A DNA stretch of 64,000 nucleotides from CBDATB01 sp965199745 (GTDB taxonomy: Bacteria; Bacteroidota; Bacteroidia; Cytophagales; Flammeovirgaceae): the NCBI GenBank assembly GCA_965199745.1, contig CBDATB010000014.1, forward strand, positions 1 through 64,000, read 5' to 3'. The notes below the pieces were generated by a model, which saw nothing but the letters and a program-made list of their open reading frames with translations, was not told where the DNA came from and did no database searches. Shown in pieces: positions 33,566-42,436 of the stretch. Both the position numbers and the translations under genes were made by a program. Numbering within the stretch: the stretch's first letter is position 1; the number at the start of each line of letters is the position of its first letter.

Positions 33566-34710
33566 CAAGTCCACAACTTTTTACTAACTAAATCTGCTCC
33601 TTCTGCTAAAGACGCCAATTTTGCATAGACAATATCTTCATCTACTGCGCCAAAACCTGCAAAAGTAGAAAAACCACAATCTGTACCGGCCATTACACGC
33701 TCCCTACCTACGATGTTAGCAAAACATTGAATTCTTTGAGCAACCAGCTCAGGGTGTTCAATAAAATTAGTGGTAGAATCAATAACACCGGGTATCAGTA
33801 CTTTGTCGTCAGGAATTTTATTATCTCTAAAAACGGTCCATTCGTGTGCATGGCGTGGATTTGCCGCTTCAAAAACTAATGCTTGAACGTTGGCACGTAG
33901 CGCAATAGGTAATACCAAACTCATGGGTGCGTCGTGGTGATGAGGTCCTTCATAATTACCAAAACAAACATGCATTCTTACTTTTTCAGCAGGTATGTTT
34001 CTCAAGGCATAATTGAGTATTTCTATATGCCTCTCAGCAAATTTTACATAATTTTCCTCAGTTTCATTTTTAAATATCATATGCCTACCCAAACCTATAT
34101 CCGGTGAATCAAGCTGCAAAGTAAAACCAGAAGCTACGATAGCCTCATATTCAGGGCGCATAGCCTCGGCAACAGATTCTAAATATTCATCTTGGGTATT
34201 ATAATATTTGTTGGGCAAAAATAGCGAAATAACCCCAGGAGATGCAGCATTCATAAAAGCATCTGTCGGTTCGTATTTTTGAACCGCTGCCTTAAAGTAT
34301 GACAAATCTTTTTCAAGCGGCAAAGTACTTTTCAACTCAATATCAGATACACAACACGGGCGAGAGTAAGTGGGTGTCCCTCCACTCTGAGCAGCTCTTT
34401 TCAGAAAACCGGGGAAATCTTCTAAATCTTTCGGGGGGGTACGGGGGCTGTCTCCAGCAAAGCCCGTAACTCTATCCTTAATATATGTAGCATAACTAAT
34501 CTTACTCATCTCACCATCGCTAACCACGTCAATACCGGATGATACCTGCCTAGATACCACACTATCCACAGCTTTCTCAATAGTTTCATCGAACAGATAT
34601 TGATCAACTGCCTCACCCTTTTCTTTGGCAAAAACCAAGTCAGTAACTGATTTAGAACGTGGTAGACTACCGACGTGGGTAGTGAGAATTCTTGAAGTAC
34701 TTATTTTCAT
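33565..34710 (-). CDS. MetE-like catalytic-domain protein (cobalamin-independent methionine synthase II family)
   Basis: A 381-residue protein with only the C-terminal, zinc-binding barrel of MetE: TTHVGSLPRSKSVTDLV, SGIDVVSDGEMSK, LQLDSPDIGL, MHVCFGNYEGPHHHDAP (zinc H and C), VFEAANPRH, and AGTDCGFSTFAG (third ligand C). Proteins of this size move methyl or alkyl groups between thiols and diverse donors; epoxyalkane:CoM transferase belongs here too. In this catabolic setting it more likely removes a methyl or alkyl group from the substrate than makes methionine; that is inference. The stop overlaps the dacB start. Confidence 0.82.
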   Translation of the reverse strand: MKISTSRILTTHVGSLPRSKSVTDLVFAKEKGEAVDQYLFDETIEKAVDSVVSRQVSSGIDVVSDGEMSKISYATYIKDRVTGFAGDSPRTPPKDLEDFPGFLKRAAQSGGTPTYSRPCCVSDIELKSTLPLEKDLSYFKAAVQKYEPTDAFMNAASPGVISLFLPNKYYNTQDEYLESVAEAMRPEYEAIVASGFTLQLDSPDIGLGRHMIFKNETEENYVKFAERHIEILNYALRNIPAEKVRMHVCFGNYEGPHHHDAPMSLVLPIALRANVQALVFEAANPRHAHEWTVFRDNKIPDDKVLIPGVIDSTTNFIEHPELVAQRIQCFANIVGRERVMAGTDCGFSTFAGFGAVDEDIVYAKLASLAEGADLVSKKLWT

Positions 34711-34824
34711 ATTTCTGAAGAAGTATTTTATTTTCCGGTGGACTACCCAAAAACTAAAGACAAAAGGAATTCGTGCTTTTCAGCCCTTTTGTCTTTAATG
34801 ACAGGTACAAAACCATACAAAAAA

Positions 34825-35565
34825 TTATAAAAGTGGTCTTCCTCCGTCTACGGCAAATATACAGCCTGTAGAAAAAGTAAAAGTTTCTATAACACCAACA
34901 AGTGCATTAGCAATATCCTTAGGTTCTGCAATTCTTGCCATAGGTGTTTTATCTCGTTGTGCCTGAATATATTGTTGAGGAAAGCTTTGAGCATATTCTC
35001 CCATTACCCACCCCGGCGCAAGCGATACAACGCGAATATTAGGTGCTAGAACTCTTCCTAAAGATCGAGTCATAGAATCGATAGCTGCCTTAGAAGCACA
35101 ATAAGCAACATTACTACCTATTCCAGTGCGTGCCGCAACAGAAGAAATATTAATAATAGCGGCATTTTTTCCTTTTAGTAAAAGTGGCTGAAATGCCCTG
35201 ACACATGCAAAAGCTCCCCTAAAATTAACCTGCATGATTTTATCAATCCAAATATCTTCCAAGCCAGCTAAATCATCATGAGGGACAGGTTTGGTAATAC
35301 CTGAATTATTTACCAATACATCGAGGTGTCCGTACTTTTCTTCTAAAAGAAGTGCCATCTCTGCCAATCTTCTGCTATCAGTAACAGATCCTTGCAAAAG
35401 TGAATGATTCCCTGCTTTAAGACTGCCCAACACAGCTTCAGCCTTTTCAGTATTGGTATGATAATTTACCGTTATCTGATAATCTGCCTCTGCTAACCGT
35501 CGGCAAATCTCAGCACCGATACCCCCACTTCCACCTGTTACGAGAGCTGTCTTTTTATGATCCAA
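34825..35565 (-). CDS. SDR-family NAD(P)-dependent oxidoreductase
   Basis: A 246-residue classical short-chain dehydrogenase. The cofactor loop is TGGSGGIGAEI near residue 11, NNSG follows at about 88, and the catalytic S...Y-x-x-x-K is NISSVAAR...YCASKAA. PGWV and the C-terminal GCIFAVDGGRPL are typical. FabG-like, so it should oxidise an alcohol or reduce a ketone of the cluster's unknown substrate. It lies between the symporter (53-bp gap) and the MetE-like gene (114-bp gap). Confidence 0.9.
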   Translation of the reverse strand: MDHKKTALVTGGSGGIGAEICRRLAEADYQITVNYHTNTEKAEAVLGSLKAGNHSLLQGSVTDSRRLAEMALLLEEKYGHLDVLVNNSGITKPVPHDDLAGLEDIWIDKIMQVNFRGAFACVRAFQPLLLKGKNAAIINISSVAARTGIGSNVAYCASKAAIDSMTRSLGRVLAPNIRVVSLAPGWVMGEYAQSFPQQYIQAQRDKTPMARIAEPKDIANALVGVIETFTFSTGCIFAVDGGRPLL

Positions 35566-35618
35566 TGATTAGTTAGTTTTGAAGTAAAATAAATTTTGCC
35601 ACAGAATATAAATAAGTA

Positions 35619-37241
35619 TTAAACCCAGCTCTCAAACAGCAAAAGAAAAAGGAAACTTAATATAAAGAAGCCTAATAAAAAGTAGGTAGGTTTGTCAATT
35701 TTGCCAGGCACCAAATACCAGTTTCCATCTTTTTCAGGTAGCCGCTTTAATTTGAACATTTTTTTTTGCCCCACAACAGAATACAGTGACCATTCTTTCT
35801 GATAACCATCAAATAGAATACTCACCGGAATAGAAATGCTGATGTTAATAACAGCTCCTATCAGACAATACCAAGGCCAAGAGATATCACTGAAAGTAGC
35901 AATAATCCAAACACCTATCATACCGGCAAATACACCTGCAAGCAAGCCTTTTTCGGTGGTATGCTTCGAGAAAAAACCCAATGTATACATGCTCAATTTG
36001 GCTCCTACAAAATAGGAGCCTACTTTACTCAAAAGCTCTAAAATAGAATACTGAGTAGTAGAATAAAAAATAGCGGGAATGATAATTATTAGTGCCCATA
36101 AAATAGTAAACCACCTAGTTGCTCGCAAATAGTGTACGGTAGAAGCATTTCTTGTAATATACTTTTGATAAAAATCAACTGTAGTAATAGTAGACATCGA
36201 GTTGAAAGCCGAATCAAGACTAGACATGCTGGCTGCCACTACTGCCGCTGCAATAATACCCATTAACCCGGGCAAACCGTAATCAGCAGCAAATTTTAAA
36301 ATAATCTCATTGCCATTTTCAACCCCAATATCGGTAAAAGATTGTCCCTGATAATAATGATAAAAAAGCACACCCATTAGAATAAATAAAAAATAGATAA
36401 AAAAAGCAGCAAAGCCCATCATCAAAAAAGACTTCTTAGCATCACCAATATTTTTGGAAGAAAGCGTTCTTTGGACCATCATCTGATTGGCACCATACAC
36501 AGTAATATGATACAAAGCCATCGCGATAACACCCGCCCATACGGTAGTGGTTTGGCTCAAGTCAGTTGCCCAGTTAATAGGGCTAATTTTTCCATCTGCC
36601 TTGAGTGATGAAAGGGTTTGTTCAAAGGAAAGTGGTATTTTTGTTAAGAGTGCATACATAATGATTCCTGCACCAATAAATAAAATAGCCGCTTGTACCA
36701 CATCTGTCCAAATAACGGCTGTCATTCCCCCCATAGCCGTGTAAATGAGTGCAATAATTGTTACAATAAAAATACACTGAATAACACCTATTCCAGTAAT
36801 AAAACTAATTACCAGCGATGTGCCATAAAGAACTGCAGCAGAAGAAAGTGCCTGTGTCAACAAAAACACTAATGAGATTACTAGCCTAGACGTAACCCCG
36901 AAGCGCTTTTCCTGATAATCATAAATAGATACCACGCCACTATTGAAGAAAAAAGGCAAGAAAAAAGAGATAACAAAAAAAATAACGATCGGGTAGTTCA
37001 AGTGAATAGCAATCACAGATAAACCATCGGTGTAAGCCCAAGCAGGAGCACCTAAAAAAGTCATAGCACTCACGTATGTGGCCACAACAGAAATACCTAT
37101 TGCCCACCAAGGTGTCGCCTTTCTACCGATGTAAAAATCTTCTGCAGTATCTATCTTCTTACCAAGAACAAAACCTAAGCCTAAGTTTATAACAATATAA
37201 ATTATAAGAATGCTCCAGTTGAACACACCAAATTCAATCAT
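35619..37241 (-). CDS. Sodium:solute symporter (SSS family)
   Basis: A 540-residue inner-membrane transporter with 13 or so helices. SSS marks include GRKATPWWAIGISVVATYVSAMTFLGAPAWAY (helices 1-2), AMGGMTAVIWTDVVQA, and AAVVAASMSSLDSAFNSMSTI, with the sodium-site serines in helix 8. It would drive sodium-coupled uptake of the substrate from the periplasm after SusCD brings it across the outer membrane. It lies 22 bp after the HisD-like gene. Confidence 0.92.
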   Translation of the reverse strand: MIEFGVFNWSILIIYIVINLGLGFVLGKKIDTAEDFYIGRKATPWWAIGISVVATYVSAMTFLGAPAWAYTDGLSVIAIHLNYPIVIFFVISFFLPFFFNSGVVSIYDYQEKRFGVTSRLVISLVFLLTQALSSAAVLYGTSLVISFITGIGVIQCIFIVTIIALIYTAMGGMTAVIWTDVVQAAILFIGAGIIMYALLTKIPLSFEQTLSSLKADGKISPINWATDLSQTTTVWAGVIAMALYHITVYGANQMMVQRTLSSKNIGDAKKSFLMMGFAAFFIYFLFILMGVLFYHYYQGQSFTDIGVENGNEIILKFAADYGLPGLMGIIAAAVVAASMSSLDSAFNSMSTITTVDFYQKYITRNASTVHYLRATRWFTILWALIIIIPAIFYSTTQYSILELLSKVGSYFVGAKLSMYTLGFFSKHTTEKGLLAGVFAGMIGVWIIATFSDISWPWYCLIGAVINISISIPVSILFDGYQKEWSLYSVVGQKKMFKLKRLPEKDGNWYLVPGKIDKPTYFLLGFFILSFLFLLLFESWV

Positions 37242-37263
37242 ATTTACTTATTTTTATGTAGGG

Positions 37264-38550
37264 TTACTTACTGTATCTTTTCACCCGCAAATCTGCTTGT
37301 GCTTTATGTCCCATAAAACCTTCTATCTCACAGAGCTGAGAGCAATACTCACCGACAAGTGTACTTGCCTCATGAGTGAGTACTTTTTGGTAAGTACAGG
37401 TTTTAATAAATTTTCCTACCCATAACCCGCCAGTGTAACGAGCAGCTTTCTTGGTAGGCAACGTATGGTTAGTACCAATGGCTTTATCACCGTAGGCTAC
37501 ATTGGTGAGATTTCCTAAAAATAGTGCCCCGTAATTAGTCATATTTTGTAAAAAATAATCGGGGTTAGCTGTATTAATTTGTACGTGTTCACTAGCGATA
37601 TCATCGGCTACGATTACCATTTCTTCAAGCGTATCTACTAGAATGATTTCGCCGTAATCTTCCCATGACTTTCCAGCTAAGTCGGCAGTAGGTAGAACAG
37701 CCAACTGTTTTTTTATTTCTTCTTCTATTTGATACACCAGACTTTCGCTATTGCTCAGTAAAACTGCCGGTGAATTAGGGCCGTGTTCTGCCTGTCCGAG
37801 TAAATCCGTGACGACCATTTCAGCGTCGACTGTTTCATCGGCTATTACTAGCACTTCAGTAGGTCCGGCCAAAAGATCGATACCTACCTGACCAAATAAT
37901 TGGCGCTTTGCTTCAGCAACATATTGATTACCAGGCCCGACAATCATATCGACTTTTTTCATACCCACACAACCAAAAGCCATAGCTGCCATGGACTGTA
38001 TCCCCCCGAGAATATAAATTTCGTCAGCACCTCCAAAGTGCATAGCTGCAACTGTTTCAGCGGGAGGCGTACCGCTTTTAGGGTCCGGAGGCGTACAAGC
38101 TATTACTTTTTTTACTCCAGCCACCTTAGCTGTTAGCACGCTCATATGCGCAGAAGCAACCATTGGATAGCGACCCCCCGGCACGTAGCAACCAGCTGCA
38201 TTAACCGGAATATTTTTATGCCCGAGTACTACACCGGGAATAGTTTCTATTTCAATATCACGCAAGGCCGATTTTTGAATTTGTGCAAAACGCCTAACTT
38301 GTGACTGTGCCCATTGAATAGCAGCTACAGTTTCATCAGAAAGTCCTGCGATAATACCTTGAATTTGCTCATGCGTCAGGCGGAAAGAGTCAGGATTCCA
38401 TTTGTCAAACTTTTCCGATAGCTCACGAACGGCAACATCACCGCGCCGCTCTACATCGCTGAGAATGTCTGCCACAATCTGACGGGTTTTTAATTGATTC
38501 TCTGTCGTATTTGCTATGCTTTTTCCCTTCTTAATATAGTTAATTGCCAT
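37264..38550 (-). CDS. Histidinol-dehydrogenase-family enzyme (HpsN/sulfopropanediol-dehydrogenase-like)
   Basis: A 428-residue zinc- and NAD-dependent HisD-fold enzyme. It has PVNAAGCYVPGGRYPM, VGPGNQYVAEAKRQLFG, the zinc residues Q and H in LLGQAEHGPNS, the catalytic E-H in ASEHVQI, D in YGDKAIGTNHTLPT, and a C-terminal H in EGFMGHKA. The GTNHTLPTKKAARYTGGLWVGKFIKTCTY region resembles HpsN, the sulfopropanediol 3-dehydrogenase, more than biosynthetic HisD. No other his gene is present, so it probably oxidises a primary alcohol in two steps to an acid. The substrate is unknown. Confidence 0.85.
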   Translation of the reverse strand: MAINYIKKGKSIANTTENQLKTRQIVADILSDVERRGDVAVRELSEKFDKWNPDSFRLTHEQIQGIIAGLSDETVAAIQWAQSQVRRFAQIQKSALRDIEIETIPGVVLGHKNIPVNAAGCYVPGGRYPMVASAHMSVLTAKVAGVKKVIACTPPDPKSGTPPAETVAAMHFGGADEIYILGGIQSMAAMAFGCVGMKKVDMIVGPGNQYVAEAKRQLFGQVGIDLLAGPTEVLVIADETVDAEMVVTDLLGQAEHGPNSPAVLLSNSESLVYQIEEEIKKQLAVLPTADLAGKSWEDYGEIILVDTLEEMVIVADDIASEHVQINTANPDYFLQNMTNYGALFLGNLTNVAYGDKAIGTNHTLPTKKAARYTGGLWVGKFIKTCTYQKVLTHEASTLVGEYCSQLCEIEGFMGHKAQADLRVKRYSK

Positions 38551-38618
38551 AATTATTTTTTAGTTTTTAATTAATAATAGTGGTTCATACTCTATTTTTT
38601 TTACTTTTTGAGCAGCAT

Positions 38619-39620
38619 TCATTGCATTTTTTGATTAAAAAAAGTAATATCTCTTGTTATCGCTTTCAATTTGTTTTCATCTTTAAATAAATGATTTTGG
38701 CTATTATAAGAATAAAACTCAAAGGCTTTTCTATGCTTAAATAATTTTGATACAAGGCTTTCTGACCAACGATAGGGTACGGCTCGTTCCCAACGAGCAT
38801 GATGAACAATTAAAGGCGTTGTTATTTCGCTGATAAAATGTATCGGATCGCCGGATGACATATCATAGGAAAAGTCTAAATTCTGGATAACTACCTCAAA
38901 GCTCGACATATAAGTAGACATAATCTGAGGAGTAACCTTTTCGTCATCTTCATCACGGGATCTAATAGCCTGTTCAAAAACGGTAGCAGAAACAGCCGAC
39001 CAAAGGCTTGCTGCCCTAATTTTATCAGTAGCTAAAAGCATTTTTAAACCGACATAACCACCCATTGAGTGTCCAACATAAAAAATGTTGTCTAAAGAGA
39101 CATTTTTTAAATCAGATAAGGCTGCAAGCAAATGGAGTACGTCTATGGCATAATAAGTACTGGCTAAATAGCTAGTTTGTGTGTATTCAAAGCCCTGAGA
39201 AATATTATGCCCGCGGTAGTCGGGTGTAATCACTAAGAAACCCCTCTCGGCATAAGCTTCGGGAAGACCTCTGTAATAATCACCAGGACGCCAACTCTTA
39301 CCAGTTTTTTTGCTAATACCGTATTGCTTAGGTTCGGGGTGAAAACCATGCCCGAAAATAATCGTCGGAAACCCTTTTGCAGGCTCAGCACTAGTCGGTG
39401 TATTAATGAGGGCGTATACTTTTAAACTATCTGAATAGTAGGATACTAAATCAGCCTGATATTTTTCTGTTCCTTGTAATTGCTTTTCAAAAGTGATATT
39501 GCTATGGTAAGTACGCTCACGCAACCCTGAGATAGAAGTAGGTGCAGTAGTGTGCGATTGCTGGGTATTTTTTTTGCTACAACACAGCATCGACGACAGC
39601 AAGAAAGCTGAAAATATCAT
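38619..39620 (-). CDS. Lipoprotein alpha/beta hydrolase
   Basis: A 333-residue alpha/beta hydrolase. The start at 39620 gives a lipoprotein signal (MIFSAFLLSSMLCCSKK, lipobox SML-C). GHGFHPE marks the oxyanion strand, GHSMGGYVGL the nucleophile elbow, and a late HARWE/NSQNHLF the acid and histidine region; it looks like the dipeptidyl-peptidase/acetyl-xylan-esterase group. The frame is open to 39725, but codons there repeat the first 26 residues of the HisD-like gene (TINCIEKGKSTLNTTENRLE), so this is duplicated leader and probably not part of the protein. Predicted to cleave an ester or amide of the substrate at the periplasmic face. Confidence 0.82.
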   Translation of the reverse strand: MIFSAFLLSSMLCCSKKNTQQSHTTAPTSISGLRERTYHSNITFEKQLQGTEKYQADLVSYYSDSLKVYALINTPTSAEPAKGFPTIIFGHGFHPEPKQYGISKKTGKSWRPGDYYRGLPEAYAERGFLVITPDYRGHNISQGFEYTQTSYLASTYYAIDVLHLLAALSDLKNVSLDNIFYVGHSMGGYVGLKMLLATDKIRAASLWSAVSATVFEQAIRSRDEDDEKVTPQIMSTYMSSFEVVIQNLDFSYDMSSGDPIHFISEITTPLIVHHARWERAVPYRWSESLVSKLFKHRKAFEFYSYNSQNHLFKDENKLKAITRDITFFNQKMQ

Positions 39621-39756
39621 TTTCAAGCAGCTTCTTAACCTATATTTAACAATCTGACAGGTTTCTAATCGATTCTCTGTCGTATTTAACGTGCTTTTTC
39701 CTTTCTCGATACAGTTGATTGTCATAATTATTTTTTAATTTCTAATTAATATTGCT

Positions 39757-40770
39757 TCATACTCTGTTCATTCGTTTCATTCGTTGCAATACATCTAGAC
39801 CCTGCTCGTAAAGGTAGTGCAAAATATCAATATATACCCAGTTTTCTGCCAATTTATCTCCTTCGCGGCGATAAATATCCACAACATGCATAGGGGCATG
39901 AGTGCTGCTCGCCGGAAGCCCAAGAAAACCTCCTTTGTTTCGGTTATTAAGGCTTGGCCAACCAAAAAAAGCACAATAGTTTCCTTCGGCAAAACGAGCA
40001 ATATGACCATTAAACACCTTATCGGCTAAGTTTTCCCGAAAAGGATACTGGTGTTGTTGCTGATATCGTGGAATAGTGTAGGAAGCACCTATGCCCGTAG
40101 GACCGTACCAAAGCATATCCTCATGCCATGTTTTAGCAAGTACCTCAGGAGGGCAATGGTCGGAGTCCGATTTGTTTAAGGCAGTCAATTCACTAATCAT
40201 CTGATTCACTAATGTCATTGTTTTTATTCCTTCCGTTGAGTTTTGAGGTGCTAAAAGCAATCCGTTGTGAGTACGGGGTCCGGGATAAATAAATGCTGCA
40301 CCAGTCATCGGTGGTAAAGGATATTGTCCCGCTTGATTCATCACGCTCAATATATCACAGAAAAGTGCAGTCTCCGCGATTTTATCTCTTACTACACGGT
40401 GAAATTCAGCATACCTAAGCAATATTATTTTCCCTGTAGAAGGAATTCCCAGCCAGTTATTATCGAACAAACCTAGTAGATGTCCGGCACTTAGCACCCA
40501 CAAGCTGGCATCTTTATCACAATCATTCATACCGCTAAAAAAAATATCTTCCCTGCGTTGTATAGGTGCGAAGGACTTTCTCAAAGGTCTCCAGAATATT
40601 TCAAAAACCTCATTAGCACCTCTTCGCTCATAAAAAGGGTGCATACCGCGCCAATAATAATCTGTAGTGGTGTATTGTTTCAAAACATCGAGAGCACGAT
40701 CATCATCAGGAGTATCAAATAATTCGTAATAGTCTCTTACAATTTTTTTTGCTTTTTGAATAGTGTTCAT
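39757..40770 (-). CDS. Two-domain NTF2/SnoaL-like protein
   Basis: A 337-residue protein made of two NTF2-like (SnoaL/ester-cyclase type) domains, at ~1-155 and ~180-330. Each has the helix plus curved-sheet cone pattern: YYELFDTPDDDRALDVLKQYTT, then KIILLRYAEFHRV; and MLWYGPTGIGASYTIPRYQQQHQYPF, then VVDIYRREGDKLAENWVYIDILHYL. Such proteins bind or isomerise small hydrophobic or polyketide-like molecules. It is a diverged paralogue of the 41399 and 43586 genes. Catalytic role unproven. Confidence 0.8.
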   Translation of the reverse strand: MNTIQKAKKIVRDYYELFDTPDDDRALDVLKQYTTTDYYWRGMHPFYERRGANEVFEIFWRPLRKSFAPIQRREDIFFSGMNDCDKDASLWVLSAGHLLGLFDNNWLGIPSTGKIILLRYAEFHRVVRDKIAETALFCDILSVMNQAGQYPLPPMTGAAFIYPGPRTHNGLLLAPQNSTEGIKTMTLVNQMISELTALNKSDSDHCPPEVLAKTWHEDMLWYGPTGIGASYTIPRYQQQHQYPFRENLADKVFNGHIARFAEGNYCAFFGWPSLNNRNKGGFLGLPASSTHAPMHVVDIYRREGDKLAENWVYIDILHYLYEQGLDVLQRMKRMNRV

Positions 40771-40782
40771 TACATTTTTTTA

Positions 40783-40930
40783 TTAAAAAAAAATATGTCT
40801 TGTTATCGCTTTTAAAGATTTGTTTTCATCTTTAAATAAGTGACTTTGGCTATTATAGGAACAAAAGCCAAAGGTTTTTCTTATTACCGAGGAGTACGAT
40901 GAAGAATTAAAGTTGTTGTTATTTTGCCGA
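40783..40930 (-). pseudogene. Remnant of alpha/beta hydrolase 3' end
   Basis: This stretch matches the 3' end of the hydrolase gene and its flank at ~38630-38830 (FCSYNSQSHLFKDENK-like residues, internal deletion). It shows that a hydrolase gene once stood between the two SnoaL-like genes, i.e. the hydrolase-SnoaL pair was duplicated and then trimmed. Confidence 0.8.
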
Positions 40931-41853
40931 TAAAATGTTAGGAACTTGATTTTAATAACTGAAAAATATCTACCTCCAACTGCTCTAATACATCTATTAT
41001 ATCTATCATCACCCAATTTTCTTTTAGTAAACCATATTCTATACGCCACCAATCGACAACACGCAAGGAAATCTCTTTTTTGGTAGCTTTTAGTCCTAAC
41101 CACCCATCACCAAGATGTTTGGCATACATGAGCGGCCAGCCAAAGTCGCAAGCGTAATTAGCATCGCCGAGTTGAGCAAAGTGTATATTGTCAACTTTAG
41201 GTTGCATACCGCGAACTGGAAAAGCCTTGAGAAATGGAATCTGGTGATATTTTTGAAAACCTTCTAATCCCCTGGTTATACCAATGCCTGCAGGGCCGTA
41301 CCACATCATATTTTTCTCATCCCAATAGTCTGCCAAATTACCCATAGAGGTGAGATTTTTGCCATCATATTTTGCTAAAACACACAGCATATAAAATGTT
41401 AGGAACTTGATTTTAATAACTGAAAAATATCTACCTCCAACTGCTCTAATACATCTATTATATCTATCATCACCCAATTTTCTTTTAGTAAACCATATTC
41501 TATACGCCACCAATCGACAACACGCAAGGAAATCTCTTTTTTGGTAGCTTTTAGTCCTAACCACCCATCACCAAGATGTTTGGCATACATGAGCGGCCAG
41601 CCAAAGTCGCAAGCGTAATTAGCATCGCCGAGTTGAGCAAAGTGTATATTGTCAACTTTAGGTTGCATACCGCGAACTGGAAAAGCCTTGAGAAATGGAA
41701 TCTGGTGATATTTTTGAAAACCTTCTAATCCCCTGGTTATGCCAATGCCTGCAGGGCCGTACCACATCATATTTTTCTCATCCCAATAGTCTGCCAAATT
41801 ACCCATAGAGGTGAGATTTTTGCCATCATATTTTGCTAAAACACACAGCATAT
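40931..41853. repeat. 461-bp tandem duplication inside the SnoaL-like gene
   Basis: 40931-41391 and 41392-41852 are identical as far as I can compare, apart from one visible substitution (GGTTATACC versus GGTTATGCC). The right unit is the 3' half of the intact gene 41399-42409; the left unit is a free duplicate. Near identity means the event is recent, or an assembly artefact. Confidence 0.9.
40938..41392 (-). pseudogene. Duplicated C-terminal half of SnoaL-like protein
   Basis: The left unit of the tandem duplication encodes ~150 residues (LCVLAKYDGKNLTSMGN through IFQLLKSSS), the second NTF2 domain of the neighbouring gene. It has no promoter or start of its own. The open frame that crosses the junction from 41564 begins out of frame in the intact gene and is not a natural product. 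Confidence 0.85.
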
Positions 41854-42409
41854 CATTCACTAGTTTGAGACTTTGCATGCCTTCCTCTCGTTTCTTTTCT
41901 CCAATCACAAGACCGTCTTGAGTCATTGGTGTTTGCGTAATTGCAGAAGCCCCAAAACTTTTAAATAAATCAAAGCCAGCTTGATGGATTAAATCGAGTA
42001 AGTCTAAAAAGCAATATCCTCTTGTGATTTTTGTATTTTCTATCAGCAGTATCATACCGAAACGCAACCATACTAACTGTTGATTAGCAGTAATTTCACA
42101 GTAATTATTTTGAAAAGTACCAATGATATTACCCGTTACACTAACAATTTGGTTTCCCTCATAGATACCATCCATCAAAATATAAGGTTGTATCTCAAAG
42201 TCGGGAAAAGAGTGGAGTAAAGGCTGCCAAAATCCTTTGAAAATGTTCTCTTGTCCTACGAGGAGTGGGAAAGGCTTACTGGCTTCCCAGTGTACATCTT
42301 CTGAAAAATATTTAACGATTAATTGCTTAAAATCATCTTTAGTATCAACCTGCTGATTGAGCTTTTTGAGAAAAGTATAGATATATTTTTTATTGTCAGG
42401 TAAAGGCAT
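41399..42409 (-). CDS. Two-domain NTF2/SnoaL-like protein (parent of the duplication)
   Basis: 336 residues, two NTF2-like domains. Domain 1 has YFSEDVHWEASKPFPLLVGQ, FPDFEIQPYILMDG and VSVTGNIIGTFQ. Domain 2 has MMWYGPAGIGITRGLEGFQKYHQIPFLKAFP and LKATKKEISLRVVDWWRIE, then LKENWVMIDIID. It is closest to the second half of the 697-residue neighbour at 43586. Its 3' half is repeated directly downstream. It probably handles the same type of ligand as the other members. Confidence 0.82.
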   Translation of the reverse strand: MPLPDNKKYIYTFLKKLNQQVDTKDDFKQLIVKYFSEDVHWEASKPFPLLVGQENIFKGFWQPLLHSFPDFEIQPYILMDGIYEGNQIVSVTGNIIGTFQNNYCEITANQQLVWLRFGMILLIENTKITRGYCFLDLLDLIHQAGFDLFKSFGASAITQTPMTQDGLVIGEKKREEGMQSLKLVNDMLCVLAKYDGKNLTSMGNLADYWDEKNMMWYGPAGIGITRGLEGFQKYHQIPFLKAFPVRGMQPKVDNIHFAQLGDANYACDFGWPLMYAKHLGDGWLGLKATKKEISLRVVDWWRIEYGLLKENWVMIDIIDVLEQLEVDIFQLLKSSS

Positions 42410-42436
42410 ATTCCTCAGAAGGTAATGAATATTTCT

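Noticed and set aside
40938..41564. 208-residue frame across the tandem duplication
   Set aside because: Its N-terminal part is an out-of-frame reading of the intact SnoaL-like gene and the rest is the duplicated half; it has no natural start.
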